From: an uncultured Myxococcales bacterium
Lineage (GTDB): Bacteria > Myxococcota_A > UBA9042
Assembly (NCBI GenBank): GCA_903842345.1
Contig: CAIMLR010000045.1
Location: forward strand, 48,823 to 112,822
Direction: 5' to 3'
Length of the DNA: 64,000 bases
A program made the translations under genes and the position numbers. Position 1 is the first letter of the stretch. Every line of letters starts with the position of its first letter. Below, one piece after another: positions 55,672 through 63,630 of this stretch. The notes under the pieces were generated by a model that had not been told where the DNA came from, made no database searches, and saw only the letters and a list, made by a program, of their open reading frames with translations.

Positions 55672-56478
55672 TCAGAAGTGGACGGTCTCGCCGATCTTCA
55701 GTTCCTTGAGCGCCGTCTTCGCACCCGTTGACTTGAGCGCTTTCGCAAACGCATCGACCGTACCCGTCAGCACCGGGAAGGTGCCAAAGTGCATCGGAAT
55801 GACCGTCGCCGGCTTGACCAGTTTCACGGCCTCCGCCGCGCGCCGCGGGCCCATGGTGAACCGATCGCCGATGCAGGCCAGCATCACGTCGACCTTGCCA
55901 TGCTCGGCGACCAGCGCCATGTCGCCAAACAGGTCCGTATCGCCGGTGTGGTAAATGGCCGGACCGCCCTTGATGCGGATGAGAAAGCCGCCAGCAGTGC
56001 CCGCTGCGTGGCCGGATGCGTCTGAACTGTGCACGGCGGGAATGAACGCCACGCGCACGTCGCCGCCGAGAAGCTCAATTTCACCGCCTGCATTGCCCGT
56101 CGTCTCAAAGCCGAACTGCTCCTTGGGGTAGCCCGCGGCGACGAGCGCATTGCCAAGGTCAAACGTCGCGACAAGCTTGGCGCCGGTCTTCTGCCCGATC
56201 TCGATGGCCTCCCCGACGTGGTCAAAATGGCCGTGTGTCACCAGAACCAGATCCGCCTTGGCGATCGCGGCGAGGTCGGCATCACCGGTCTTGTTGGCCG
56301 GATTCTTGACCCAGGGATCAACAAACAGGGTCTTGCCCGCGGGCGTAACGATGCGGAAAGCCGCGTGGCCATACCAGGTGACAGCGGTCTTGGCGGCGGG
56401 CGGTGCCGGATCGGCGGCGTGCGCTGAAGCGGCAAACAAGGAAAAGCAAAGAGAAAACGCGAGAGCGAAGTGCTTCAT
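55672..56478 (-). CDS. Exported metallo-beta-lactamase-fold hydrolase (UlaG-like)
   Basis: 268 residues. A signal peptide is clear (KHFALAFSLCFSLFAASAHAAD). The MBL-fold core has the zinc motif THGHFDH, with VHSSDASGH, YHTGDTD and IPMHFGTF downstream, as in UPF0173/UlaG-like metal-dependent hydrolases. Substrate unknown; a periplasmic location is unusual for this mostly cytoplasmic family. The ATG at 56478 has AGGA upstream and starts the signal peptide; the longer open frame lacks this. It converges on sbcC with a 22-bp gap. Confidence 0.85.
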   Translation of the reverse strand: MKHFALAFSLCFSLFAASAHAADPAPPAAKTAVTWYGHAAFRIVTPAGKTLFVDPWVKNPANKTGDADLAAIAKADLVLVTHGHFDHVGEAIEIGQKTGAKLVATFDLGNALVAAGYPKEQFGFETTGNAGGEIELLGGDVRVAFIPAVHSSDASGHAAGTAGGFLIRIKGGPAIYHTGDTDLFGDMALVAEHGKVDVMLACIGDRFTMGPRRAAEAVKLVKPATVIPMHFGTFPVLTGTVDAFAKALKSTGAKTALKELKIGETVHF

Positions 56479-56690
56479 GATGAACGTCCTGGCTCCGCAT
56501 GGAGCGTGTGGCGCCCCAGTATTGGCGCGCGCACACGGACACGCAAGCGCGGGGTGGCGGACTTGTTGCGCAGCGCGGACCGCGGCATCGAACGAGGTCG
56601 GACTGGGCGCCGCGGCTGCCACGCTTGACGCCGCTGGAGGCGCGCCACACGCTGTCCCACCCTGCGGCCTTCGCCGCGCCGGAGCCCGTC

Positions 56691-57950
56691 ATGCCCGCTC
56701 GCGATGTCCTCAGCCAGCCGTTCGCCCTGCCCTGTGGCCAGGTCGTCAAGAATCGCCTGCTCAAATCCGCGATGAGCGAGGCGCTCGCCAACCGCGAGGG
56801 CCATGCGACGCCCGAACTCGCGCGCTTGTACGGCGCGTGGGCGGACGGCGGCATCGGTCTGTGCGTCACGGGGAACGTCATGGTGGACCACCGCGCGCTC
56901 GGCGAGCCGGGCAACGTCGTCATCGAGGCGGACGCTGATCTTGACGCGCTGCGGAATTGGGCCCAAGCCGCCACGCGGAACGCGACGCAGTGCTGGGTGC
57001 AACTCAACCATCCGGGCAAACAGGCGCCCAAGGGCCTGAATCGCGAAACGGTATCGCCCTCCGCGGTGCCATTTCGTCCGGAAATGCAGCTGATGTTCGC
57101 CACGCCGCGGGCGCTGACCGAGGCGGAGATCCTCGATCTCATCGCGCGGTTTGCGACCGCGGCGCGGCTGGTGCAACAGGCGGGCTTCACTGGAGTGCAG
57201 ATCCACGGCGCGCACGGCTATCTGGTGAGCCAGTTCCTGTCCCCGCATCACAACCGCCGCACGGACGACTGGGGCGGTACGCCCGAAAAACGCCGCCGCT
57301 TTGTGTTGGCGGTGCTGCAGGCGATGCGCGCGGCCGTGGGCGCAGCCTTTCCCATCGGGATCAAGCTCAACTCAGCCGACTTTCAACGCGGCGGCTTCAC
57401 GGAAGACGAGTCCCTCGACACGATTCGCGCGCTCGCGGACGCCGGCATCGACCTGATCGAGATTTCCGGCGGCACCTATGAGGCGCCGGTCATGACGGGC
57501 GTCAAAGCACGTACGGCGGTCAAGGACAGTACGCGGCAGCGCGAGGCCTATTTCCTCGATTTTGCAGAGAAAGCGCGGCTGGCCGTGCGTACGCCGCTGG
57601 TGGTTACGGGCGGATTCCGTTCGGCACAGGGCATGGCGGAGGCTATCGCGTCGGGCGCTGTTGATTTGGTCGGCGTTGCGCGCGCGCTCGCGGTTGAGCC
57701 CGACCTGCCAAACCGCCTGCTGGCGGGACAAGACCCGCTCCAGGCGATCAAGCCGCGGACCACGGGGCTCCCGGCGATCGACCGCAGCGGCCTGATGGAA
57801 ACCGCCTGGTATTCGGCGCAGCTCAAGCGCATCGGTCGGGGCCAGCCGCCGCGGCCGGGGATGAGTCCGTGGCGCGTGCTTTGGGGGATCGTGTGGCAGC
57901 AGCTGCGCCACGGCCGCGCCCGGGCGCCAATGCGGCTGCGGGCGGCGTAA
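56691..57950 (+). CDS. NADH:flavin oxidoreductase of the Old Yellow Enzyme family
   Basis: 419 residues, FMN-dependent TIM barrel. Motifs are KNRLLKSAMSEALAN, WVQLNHPGKQAP, GVQIHGAHGYLVSQFLSPHHNRRTDDWGG (the active-site HGAHGYL..F), IGIKLNSADF, LIEISGGTYE and VTGGFRSAQGMAEAI. OYE enzymes reduce activated C=C bonds; the physiological substrate is not evident. The start GGAG-N6-ATG at 56691 is clear. It is the last core-type gene before the tRNA fragment. Confidence 0.9.
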   Translation: MPARDVLSQPFALPCGQVVKNRLLKSAMSEALANREGHATPELARLYGAWADGGIGLCVTGNVMVDHRALGEPGNVVIEADADLDALRNWAQAATRNATQCWVQLNHPGKQAPKGLNRETVSPSAVPFRPEMQLMFATPRALTEAEILDLIARFATAARLVQQAGFTGVQIHGAHGYLVSQFLSPHHNRRTDDWGGTPEKRRRFVLAVLQAMRAAVGAAFPIGIKLNSADFQRGGFTEDESLDTIRALADAGIDLIEISGGTYEAPVMTGVKARTAVKDSTRQREAYFLDFAEKARLAVRTPLVVTGGFRSAQGMAEAIASGAVDLVGVARALAVEPDLPNRLLAGQDPLQAIKPRTTGLPAIDRSGLMETAWYSAQLKRIGRGQPPRPGMSPWRVLWGIVWQQLRHGRARAPMRLRAA

Positions 57951-57991
57951 GTGCGCGCGTGCCTGAGGGCGACGCAGCGCGCGGCGCGCAC
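57951..57991 (+). terminator. Possible hairpin after the flavin oxidoreductase gene
   Basis: GTGCGCGC (57951-57958) and GCGCGCAC (57984-57991) are perfectly complementary with a 25-nt loop. There is no T-run, so intrinsic termination is uncertain. Confidence 0.25.
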
Positions 57992-58022
57992 GGTGTGGCA
58001 AAAGGGGGCGAGCGCGGTGAAG

Positions 58023-58064
58023 CGCGCCCAACAGGATTCGAACCTGTGACCGTCGGCTTAGAAG
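58023..58064 (-). other. 3' fragment of tRNA-Arg(UCU): attachment-site remnant
   Basis: On the minus strand the fragment begins at the anticodon loop CTTCTAA (anticodon TCT). It continues with the 3' anticodon strand GCCGA, a 5-nt variable loop, the T arm ACAGG-TTCGAAT-CCTGT and the 3' acceptor strand TGGGCGC plus discriminator G. All lengths fit a class I tRNA. The 5' half is missing: the bases before the loop do not pair with GCCGA and no D arm is found. Such a break at the anticodon loop is the usual mark of a tyrosine-integrase element inserted in a tRNA gene. Confidence 0.75.
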
Positions 58065-58078
58065 TCTCAAATTGAGAC
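58064..58078. repeat. Perfect palindrome at the island edge
   Basis: GTCTCAA-A-TTGAGAC abuts the tRNA anticodon-loop position. It could be an integrase core-flanking or regulatory site. Confidence 0.5.
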
Positions 58079-58158
58079 ACTCGCCGATCGCGTCTGGAAA
58101 ACAATTTCAACTGGTTAGCGCTGGCTCCCGCTCGGAGACAACCGCTCGCGACGGGAAA

Positions 58159-58198
58159 TGTAGTACCCTTTGTAGTACCCTGAGTGGACCGTCGGCTT
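58159..58198. repeat. Direct repeats near the att remnant
   Basis: TGTAGTACCCT occurs at 58159-58169 and 58171-58181, 12 bp apart. GACCGTCGGCTT at 58187-58198 repeats exactly a 12-bp part of the tRNA fragment (58048-58059). Arm-type integrase sites commonly show such short direct repeats next to the core; no gene is seen in 58065-58238. Confidence 0.5.
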
Positions 58199-58238
58199 GT
58201 GCAAGCGGCCGACGCAATACGTCGGTTTCAAATACCCG

Positions 58239-59774
58239 TCACCCACTCGCCCTGCCCGCCGCCATTTCCTCTGCCACAAACTTCGTGAACGGCGCGATGT
58301 CGCCCCGCACACTCGCCGCTTCCAGCGCTGCCAGGTACTCGGCCCTGCGCGCTACGCGAATGACCGTCCACGGATAGCCGCCCGACGCCAGCATCACGTT
58401 CATCAGGAAGCGGGCCACGCGACCGTTCCCATCCGGATACGGATGCACGAAGGCAAACAGGTGGTGGCCCAGGACGGCCCGCACCGCTGCCGAGGGCTCG
58501 CTGGAAAGCAGGTCGAACAGCGCGTCGGTGCAATCCGCAACGGCAGCGTGCGGCGGGGGCGTGTGCATCGAGCCGCGGATGTAGACCGGCCCGCTGCGGT
58601 AGCCGGCAAGCTGCGCCGCGCCGACCAGCCCCGCCTGCACTGACGGCGCAAACAGTTCGCCGTACCACGTGTGATGGTCGCGCCGAGCCGTGGGCCCCGC
58701 TGCTTTGCCGTCCAGGATCGCCGCGATGCTGCCCTTCACCGCCTCAAACGCCAGGTAGTAGCCACGGGCCGCCAGCGCGTCCCGGTTCTGCCGATCAACC
58801 GGATCCTCGTCCGGGTTCCAGTTCCCGGCCGCGACCCGGGCAATCAGCGCGTCAGTGACCTGATACCCCTCGATCGACAACGAGTTGTACGCGTCAGCAG
58901 CGTAGCGTTCGCGGACTTGCTCCAGGTACGCCGTCACGTCGCTCGGCACGCCGGACTCCACCGGAAATGCAGCCAGCACCGTCTCGCGCCAGTTGCCCCA
59001 CATCGCCCGCAGCCGCAGGGCATACGGCGAGCGTTCAGTCCGCGCCTGCAGCGTCGGGGCCGCGATCTCGAATGGGTTGCTCTCGCGCACGCTGTACCGG
59101 GCCAGCGTCATCGCCGACAGGATGCGATCGGCGTCATCCCCACGTCCCAGAAATCGCAGCGCACCGGCGAGCCGCCCCGCAGCCGTTGGCAGCCCGTCAC
59201 CAGCCAGCAACTCCGCCAGCAGGCCCCCAGGATCGCGCACGAGCTGCAGGGCAATCTGCGCGTCCTGTGGGTGGTTGCGGAAGAAGCCTGCGTCGACGCG
59301 ACACAGCGCGGCAGCGAGCGGCCACACCTGAAGACCATTCAGCTCGACCCGCGACTTTGGCACCGCGCTCGCGCTCTCGTAGACCAGCAGCGACGTCCCT
59401 TCCGGCAGATCCAGCGTGGACGTCCCGCCCGCCATCGTGACCGCGACCGTCTGCTGTGGCACGACCGTTGAGCCCGTGTGCTGCAGGATCGAGCCAGCCG
59501 CATTCAGGCAGTAGCGCTTGCCAAACCGGGCACGCAGGTAGCCGGCGACGAACGCCCAGTAGCTCGCGTACCAGACGGTGCTGTCGCCAGGCGCATCACG
59601 CGGGTTGGCGCTGATGTACCAGCCCTTGAGAACCTGGCGCAGGAAGCCGGTGTCGACGAGCAACTGGCGGTCAGCGACCGGAAGGTCGGTGCCCTGGATC
59701 ACCCCAGCCTGGCGCTTCTGCAGGCGTTGCAGAGCGCGGAGGGCAACGGCGAGTTTGGCGTGGGGCGCGGGCAT
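58239..59774 (-). CDS. Fic-family protein with an N-terminal winged-helix (AbiEi-like) region
   Basis: 511 residues. The Fic core is HPYPDGNGRVAR (about 444-455), complete with the catalytic His, so it should transfer AMP or a related group to a target hydroxyl. The SLSIEG segment (about 296-301) matches the [ST]xxxE[GN] inhibitory helix that lies before the Fic fold in class II proteins, so activity is probably autoinhibited. The first 200 residues are unlike the short Fic N-domain; GVIQGTDLPVADRQLLVDTGFLRQVLKGWYI recalls the winged helix of AbiEi-type antitoxin/regulators. Such a region could bind DNA and repress its own promoter. No Shine-Dalgarno is evident; the 5' leader holds three 9-bp repeats. 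Confidence 0.85.
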   Translation of the reverse strand: MPAPHAKLAVALRALQRLQKRQAGVIQGTDLPVADRQLLVDTGFLRQVLKGWYISANPRDAPGDSTVWYASYWAFVAGYLRARFGKRYCLNAAGSILQHTGSTVVPQQTVAVTMAGGTSTLDLPEGTSLLVYESASAVPKSRVELNGLQVWPLAAALCRVDAGFFRNHPQDAQIALQLVRDPGGLLAELLAGDGLPTAAGRLAGALRFLGRGDDADRILSAMTLARYSVRESNPFEIAAPTLQARTERSPYALRLRAMWGNWRETVLAAFPVESGVPSDVTAYLEQVRERYAADAYNSLSIEGYQVTDALIARVAAGNWNPDEDPVDRQNRDALAARGYYLAFEAVKGSIAAILDGKAAGPTARRDHHTWYGELFAPSVQAGLVGAAQLAGYRSGPVYIRGSMHTPPPHAAVADCTDALFDLLSSEPSAAVRAVLGHHLFAFVHPYPDGNGRVARFLMNVMLASGGYPWTVIRVARRAEYLAALEAASVRGDIAPFTKFVAEEMAAGRASG

Positions 59775-59779
59775 GGGGG

Positions 59780-59835
59780 CTTTGTTTTGGGGCGGTTGGA
59801 TACTTTGTTTTTGCTGAGTGCGCGAACTTTGTTTT
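59780..59835. repeat. Three CTTTGTTTT iterons in the fic leader
   Basis: CTTTGTTTT occurs at 59780-59788, 59803-59811 and 59827-59835, spaced 23 and 24 bp, roughly two helix turns, between the predicted transcription start and the fic ATG. On the transcript they read AAAACAAAG. They stand out in a high-GC context and suggest an operator or an RNA element. Confidence 0.6.
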
Positions 59836-59862
59836 GCCGGAGACGCCGGCTCTGCTTTGACC

Positions 59863-59891
59863 AGTATGGGCCAGTGAAAATGGCCTGTCTA
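59863..59891 (-). promoter_or_regulatory. fic promoter with a palindrome in the spacer
   Basis: On the minus strand TAGACA (59891-59886), exactly 17 bp and CATACT (59868-59863). The entire spacer is an inverted repeat, GGCCA-N7-TGGCC, so a bound dimer would block RNA polymerase. A wider pair GCCAGT/ACTGGC also spans it. Confidence 0.6.
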
Positions 59892-60194
59892 CTGGCGGTT
59901 GTCCGTCGCGCACTTGGGGACAGAGTTCCGACTCGGCGCAGCTGAAACCGTGAGCGTTGCCGATGTCCTGCGGTGCGCTCCTTCCTCCAGCGGACGCCGA
60001 TCCGGCGGGAGAGAGCGACGCGGCATGGTCAGCGTTGGCGGGATGGGAGCGCAGAAGCCCTTGGTCAGGCTCACGATTTCTGATGTATCCGTCAAGATCC
60101 GGAACCGACGGATACGCCTTGCGCTCATGCGCCGATAATGGAAAACACACGTTCCGGCCGTCCTTGATGCGCGCAACCCTGCCCTGCCTGCCGC
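59892..60194. other. Spacer between the fic promoter and the DUF4143 ATPase gene
   Basis: About 300 bp with no convincing gene on either strand. Short open frames here lack ribosome sites and recognisable protein character. They may be remnants of an earlier gene. Confidence 0.4.
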
Positions 60195-61364
60195 CTACAC
60201 CAGCCCGGCCAGGAACCGCTCGTAGCTGAGCACGCGCACGCCGTCTTCCGCATACACGCGGTCGTAGCCGTCGACATCGACGACCTGGATGTTGTGCACC
60301 GTGCCCAGTTCCTTGGCAAAGCGCCGCAGCGCAGGCGCCGGCGCTGTATCGCCGCTCTTGCACTCGACCAGCATCCACGGCTTGCCGTCGCGGCTCACCA
60401 GGAAATCGACCTCGATGCCATCCCGGGTCCGCACGAACCACAGCTCAAACTCGCCGTGCGCCAAGTCGGTCCAGTAGTGGCACGCCTTGAGCAGGTGCAG
60501 CGCCATCAGGTTCTCGCGACGCGCCGGCAAGTCCGCGATCGGCAGCGGGTCGAACAGGTACAGCTTGGGCGCCGCCACGATCGACCGCGCGATGCGCTTG
60601 TCCCACGGCTGGATGGTGAAGCAGTGGTACAGCTCCTCCAGCACGGCCAGCCAGTCGCGCACGGTCGCGAACGAGATGCCCAGCACTTCCCGCAGCGCGT
60701 TCAGCGACAGCAGCGAGCCGATGCGCTCCGGCAGCAGGTCGGTCAGCAGGCGCAGCACTTGGAGATCGCGGACGTTGCGCAGGTCGCGGACATCTTCGGT
60801 CAGCAGCCGCTCTGCCCGCAGCCGTGACCAGCGCTTGGCTCGCGCCTCGCTGCCGTCCAGCAGCGGCTCGGGAAAGCCGCCCAGGCGCAGCAGGTCCGCC
60901 CACGCGTGCGCGGGCGTGTTGCCGAACTCCAGCGCGTCCGGCAGCACCGACTGCGGCCGCTCGCCCACGCTGAACGGATGCAGGCGGTACGGCAGGTAGC
61001 GGCCCATCAGGCTGTCGCCACCGCGGCGGAAGATGTCGAGGCGTGCGCTGCCGGTCACGAGGATCGGCACGTCGGCACCGCGCATGTCGTAGAGCCCCTT
61101 GAGCCGGTCCTTCCACTGCGCGTCTTTGTGGATCTCGTCCAGCAGCACGGGGCCCGGCCCACGATCCACCAGGGAGCCCACCGGATCGGTGATCCACAAG
61201 CGGCGGAACTGCGGGTTATCCCAGCTGAAGTAGTTCTGCGGGCTGGTGAGAAGCGCGCGGCCAAGCGTGGTCTTGCCGACCTGGCGCGGCCCAGACAGGA
61301 ACGCCATCTTGTGGTGCGCCAAGGCATCGGCGGCGAGATCGGCTTGCAGATAACGCTGCGACAT
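60195..61364 (-). CDS. ATP-binding protein with C-terminal DUF4143
   Basis: 389 residues. Walker A is GPRQVGKT (25-32) and Walker B is VLLDEIHK (about 73-80), then VTGSARLDIFRRGGDSLMGRYLPYRLHPFSVGE with the sensor Ser/Arg. The C-terminal DUF4143 region holds AELELW-type strands and a nuclease-like FLVSRDGKPWMLVECKSGD (restriction-endonuclease-fold ExK). These ATPases are very common in mobile or defence-rich loci of bacteria and archaea but their role is not settled. It has its own promoter and palindromic operator upstream. Confidence 0.85.
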   Translation of the reverse strand: MSQRYLQADLAADALAHHKMAFLSGPRQVGKTTLGRALLTSPQNYFSWDNPQFRRLWITDPVGSLVDRGPGPVLLDEIHKDAQWKDRLKGLYDMRGADVPILVTGSARLDIFRRGGDSLMGRYLPYRLHPFSVGERPQSVLPDALEFGNTPAHAWADLLRLGGFPEPLLDGSEARAKRWSRLRAERLLTEDVRDLRNVRDLQVLRLLTDLLPERIGSLLSLNALREVLGISFATVRDWLAVLEELYHCFTIQPWDKRIARSIVAAPKLYLFDPLPIADLPARRENLMALHLLKACHYWTDLAHGEFELWFVRTRDGIEVDFLVSRDGKPWMLVECKSGDTAPAPALRRFAKELGTVHNIQVVDVDGYDRVYAEDGVRVLSYERFLAGLV

Positions 61365-61379
61365 GCGGTTTCCGATGGC

Positions 61380-61394
61380 GGCTGATTCTCAGCC
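61380..61394 (-). promoter_or_regulatory. Small hairpin in the leader of the DUF4143 gene
   Basis: GGCTGA-TTC-TCAGCC is a perfect 6-bp stem with a 3-nt loop lying 16 bp before the start codon. It may affect ribosome access. Confidence 0.35.
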
Positions 61395-61397
61395 AAG

Positions 61398-61459
61398 TGA
61401 GAGATAGACGCGGCTATCTCTCAGTTCGGTGAGTATCAGACAGAAGGCTGCCGCGTCAA
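61398..61459 (-). promoter_or_regulatory. Promoter and palindromic operator of the DUF4143 ATPase gene
   Basis: Minus strand TTGACG (61459-61454), 16 bp and GATACT (61437-61432) make a good promoter. Directly at the expected start of transcription lies a perfect inverted repeat with 10-bp arms and a 6-bp centre, TGAGAGATAG-N6-CTATCTCTCA (61398-61423). It can act as an operator or form a hairpin at the 5' end of the message. Confidence 0.6.
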
Positions 61460-61729
61460 TCACCAGCGCGACGGTGGCGCAAAACCGCATGCGCTTGTTG
61501 GCATAAGCCCCCGCATGCCGCGCGCCGCGGCACCCTCGATGCACGAAACTGGTAGCCTGCGTGTGGCGACGGCGCCGACGTCGATAGTTCATGGTGCTGC
61601 GAGCCCGTGCATAAGTCTGACGCGAAGTCCATGAGCACCCGGAATTGCTGCCGGCAGCCGCGAGGCGGTCGAGCGCGCTAAGTAGAATTCAACCACCTGG
61701 ACTTCATGCCGTCGCCGCATGGAGGTGTC
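61460..61729. other. Non-coding region upstream of the IS110 transposase
   Basis: 270 bp without a convincing gene. It has a 12-bp palindrome GCTGCCGGCAGC (61647-61658), two CCGCATGC copies and several short stems. In the IS110 group the left non-coding end encodes the bridge RNA, so part of this region may do so; I cannot define its ends. Confidence 0.35.
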
Positions 61730-63050
61730 ATGGAGGTTTTATACAAGCGTTGTGCAGGCTTGGACGTGCACAAGGACACGGTCGTGGCGTGCGCGCGGCT
61801 GGCCCAGGGCGACAGCGCACGGGCGCGCATGGAGACGGTGACGTTCGGGACCACGACCCGGGCGCTGCTGGAGCTGAGCGACTGGCTGACCAAGCAGGAG
61901 GTGACGCACGTCGTGATGGAGTCGACCGGCGTGTACTGGAAGCCGGTCTGGCACGTGCTGGAAGGCGAGTTCGAGCTGGTGCTGGGCAATGCGGCGTATT
62001 TGCGCAATGTTCCGGGCCGCAAGAGCGACGTGGCCGACGCGGCGTGGTTGGCGGACCTGCTGGCGCACGGGCTGGTGCGCGCGAGCTTTGTGCCCGTGGC
62101 TGAGCAGGCCGAGGTGCGCGACCTGACGCGGATGCGCAAGCAGTGCGTGCGCGAGCAGACGCGGCAGGTCCAGCGGATGCAAAAGGTGCTGGAAGACGCA
62201 AACATCAAGCTCGACTCGGTCATCAGCAACATCACCGGCAAGAGCGGCCGGGCGATGCTGCTGGCCATCATCGGCGGCGAGACCGACCCAGCCAAGCTGG
62301 CGGCGCTGGCCGATGGGCGGCTGAAGGCCACGCCCGAAGCGCTGACCGAGGCGCTCCGCGGCAAGGTGACCGAGCACCATCGCTTCATGCTCAAGCTGCA
62401 CCTGGACCACTACGACGCGATTTGCCGGCAGGTCGAGAGCATCGACGCGCGCATCGAGAAGTCGCTGGAGCCCATCGCCGACTCGGTGGCGCGGCTGCAG
62501 ACGATGCCGGGCGTCAGCGAGGTGGCGGCGTCAGCCATCGTGGCGGAAATCGGCGTCGACATGGGCAAGTTTCCCAGCGCGGGCCACCTGCTGTCGTGGG
62601 CGGGGCTGGTGCCGCGGATGGACGAGAGCGCGGGCAAGCGGCGCGACACCCGCACTCGCAAGGGCAACCCGGCGCTCAAAACCATGCTGGTGCAATGCGC
62701 CTGGTCGGCCGTGCGGACCAAGAAGAGCTACTACAAGGCGAAGTTCCATCGCATCCGCGCTCGGCGTGGGGCCAGCAAGGCCATCGTCGCGGTGGCGGCG
62801 TCGATGCTGACCGCCGCGTACCACATCCTGCGCGACGGGACCGAGCACAAGGACCTCGGCGTCGACTACTTCGACCAGCACGACCAGGTCAAGGCGGTCA
62901 AGCGGCTGGAGCGGCGAATCCGGGAGCTGGGGTACGAGGTTCAGGTCGCGAAATTGCCGGGGGCGGAGCATGCCGTGTGAGGAGCGCAAAAGTGAATAGT
63001 TCCGTGGGTATAAGGAAGGTGAAGCGGGAGATAGCCTCTCGTTGTTTCTA
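61480..63050 (+). mobile_element. IS110-family insertion sequence (ends approximate)
   Basis: Defined by the intact transposase and its non-coding flanks. IS110 elements lack clear terminal inverted repeats and make little or no target duplication, so the stated ends are only estimates. Confidence 0.4.
61730..62980 (+). CDS. IS110-family transposase
   Basis: 416 residues. The N-terminal DEDD RuvC-like domain is seen in CAGLDVHKDTVVAC, THVVMESTGVYWKPV and GRKSDVADAAWLADLLAHG. The C-terminal Transposase_20 domain has LQTMPGVSEVAASAIVAEIGVDMGKF, LSWAGLVPRMDESAGKRR and KGNPALKTMLVQCAWSAVR with the likely nucleophilic Ser. The length is complete, so the element may be active. ATG 61730 has GGAGGT a few bases upstream; an earlier in-frame ATG at 61706 would add eight residues. 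Confidence 0.93.
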   Translation: MEVLYKRCAGLDVHKDTVVACARLAQGDSARARMETVTFGTTTRALLELSDWLTKQEVTHVVMESTGVYWKPVWHVLEGEFELVLGNAAYLRNVPGRKSDVADAAWLADLLAHGLVRASFVPVAEQAEVRDLTRMRKQCVREQTRQVQRMQKVLEDANIKLDSVISNITGKSGRAMLLAIIGGETDPAKLAALADGRLKATPEALTEALRGKVTEHHRFMLKLHLDHYDAICRQVESIDARIEKSLEPIADSVARLQTMPGVSEVAASAIVAEIGVDMGKFPSAGHLLSWAGLVPRMDESAGKRRDTRTRKGNPALKTMLVQCAWSAVRTKKSYYKAKFHRIRARRGASKAIVAVAASMLTAAYHILRDGTEHKDLGVDYFDQHDQVKAVKRLERRIRELGYEVQVAKLPGAEHAV

Positions 63051-63171
63051 AGTAGCCTCCTTTGGAGACGGACCCAAACCCGGCCTCCGCTCCCTCGCGC
63101 GCGGATTGGCCGCGCCGTGGGCATTGCTCCTGCCACCATAACCCGGCTATCAACTGCCGGAAGGAAAATCC

Positions 63172-63405
63172 ATGCGGCTCATCGGCATCTTGAACGAACA
63201 CGACACCGTCCCCTGCGCGACCTGCAACCACCACTGGTGCGTCAGCTACCTGCTGAACGACCTTGGGCGCCACCGGCTGCGCGCGGAGGGCTTCGCGACC
63301 ATCGTGTTCGATGATGGCGCGATCTTGGTGAACTGGTGCCCCAACTGCGACGTGCCGGCTGTGGCGCGGGTGCAGGTCCAGCAGCCGCTCCGTGCGGCGG
63401 CGTAG
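63172..63405 (+). CDS. Small zinc-ribbon-like protein
   Basis: 77 residues, GGAAGGAAA before the ATG. Two CxxC pairs, CATC (15-18) and CPNC (about 56-59), could bind one zinc. The middle reads HHWCVSYLLNDLGRHRLRAEGFATIVFDDGAI. No known family is recognised; such proteins are frequent in mobile regions. A degraded relative lies about 250 bp downstream. Confidence 0.6.
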   Translation: MRLIGILNEHDTVPCATCNHHWCVSYLLNDLGRHRLRAEGFATIVFDDGAILVNWCPNCDVPAVARVQVQQPLRAAA

Positions 63406-63620
63406 CCGGCAGGCACGGCGACAAACGGCAGGCCAGAAGCACGACGCCCTGCTGGGCGCTGTGTAGCTGGCCGGGCTGTTTGTTACCTGGCGCTCTTGCC
63501 CCGACGCTTTTGCCGGCAGTCCTACTATTGGCTAATACGTTAGAGAGCGGGCGCGTGAGGATGACGGCAGGTTGGCTGTGCGGCGTCCGCGGGGGCGCCG
63601 TGCGGTTGGATGGACCGTTT
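63406..63620. other. Spacer between the small zinc-ribbon genes
   Basis: About 215 bp. No gene with a ribosome site is seen. The stretch near 63530-63560 is less GC-rich than its surroundings. Confidence 0.3.
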
Positions 63621-63630
63621 CTAACTACAG

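Noticed and set aside
58023..58300. A complete tRNA-Arg gene, possibly with a group I intron in the anticodon loop
   Set aside because: I found no 5' half (acceptor, D arm, TCGGC stem strand) at a plausible distance on the minus strand.
59889..60176. A 95-codon minus-strand frame between fic and the DUF4143 gene
   Set aside because: No ribosome site, unlikely residue composition, and it overlaps the fic promoter.
63042..63314. Plus-strand frame overlapping the start of the zinc-ribbon gene
   Set aside because: It overlaps a better-supported gene in another frame and has Arg/Pro-rich shadow composition.
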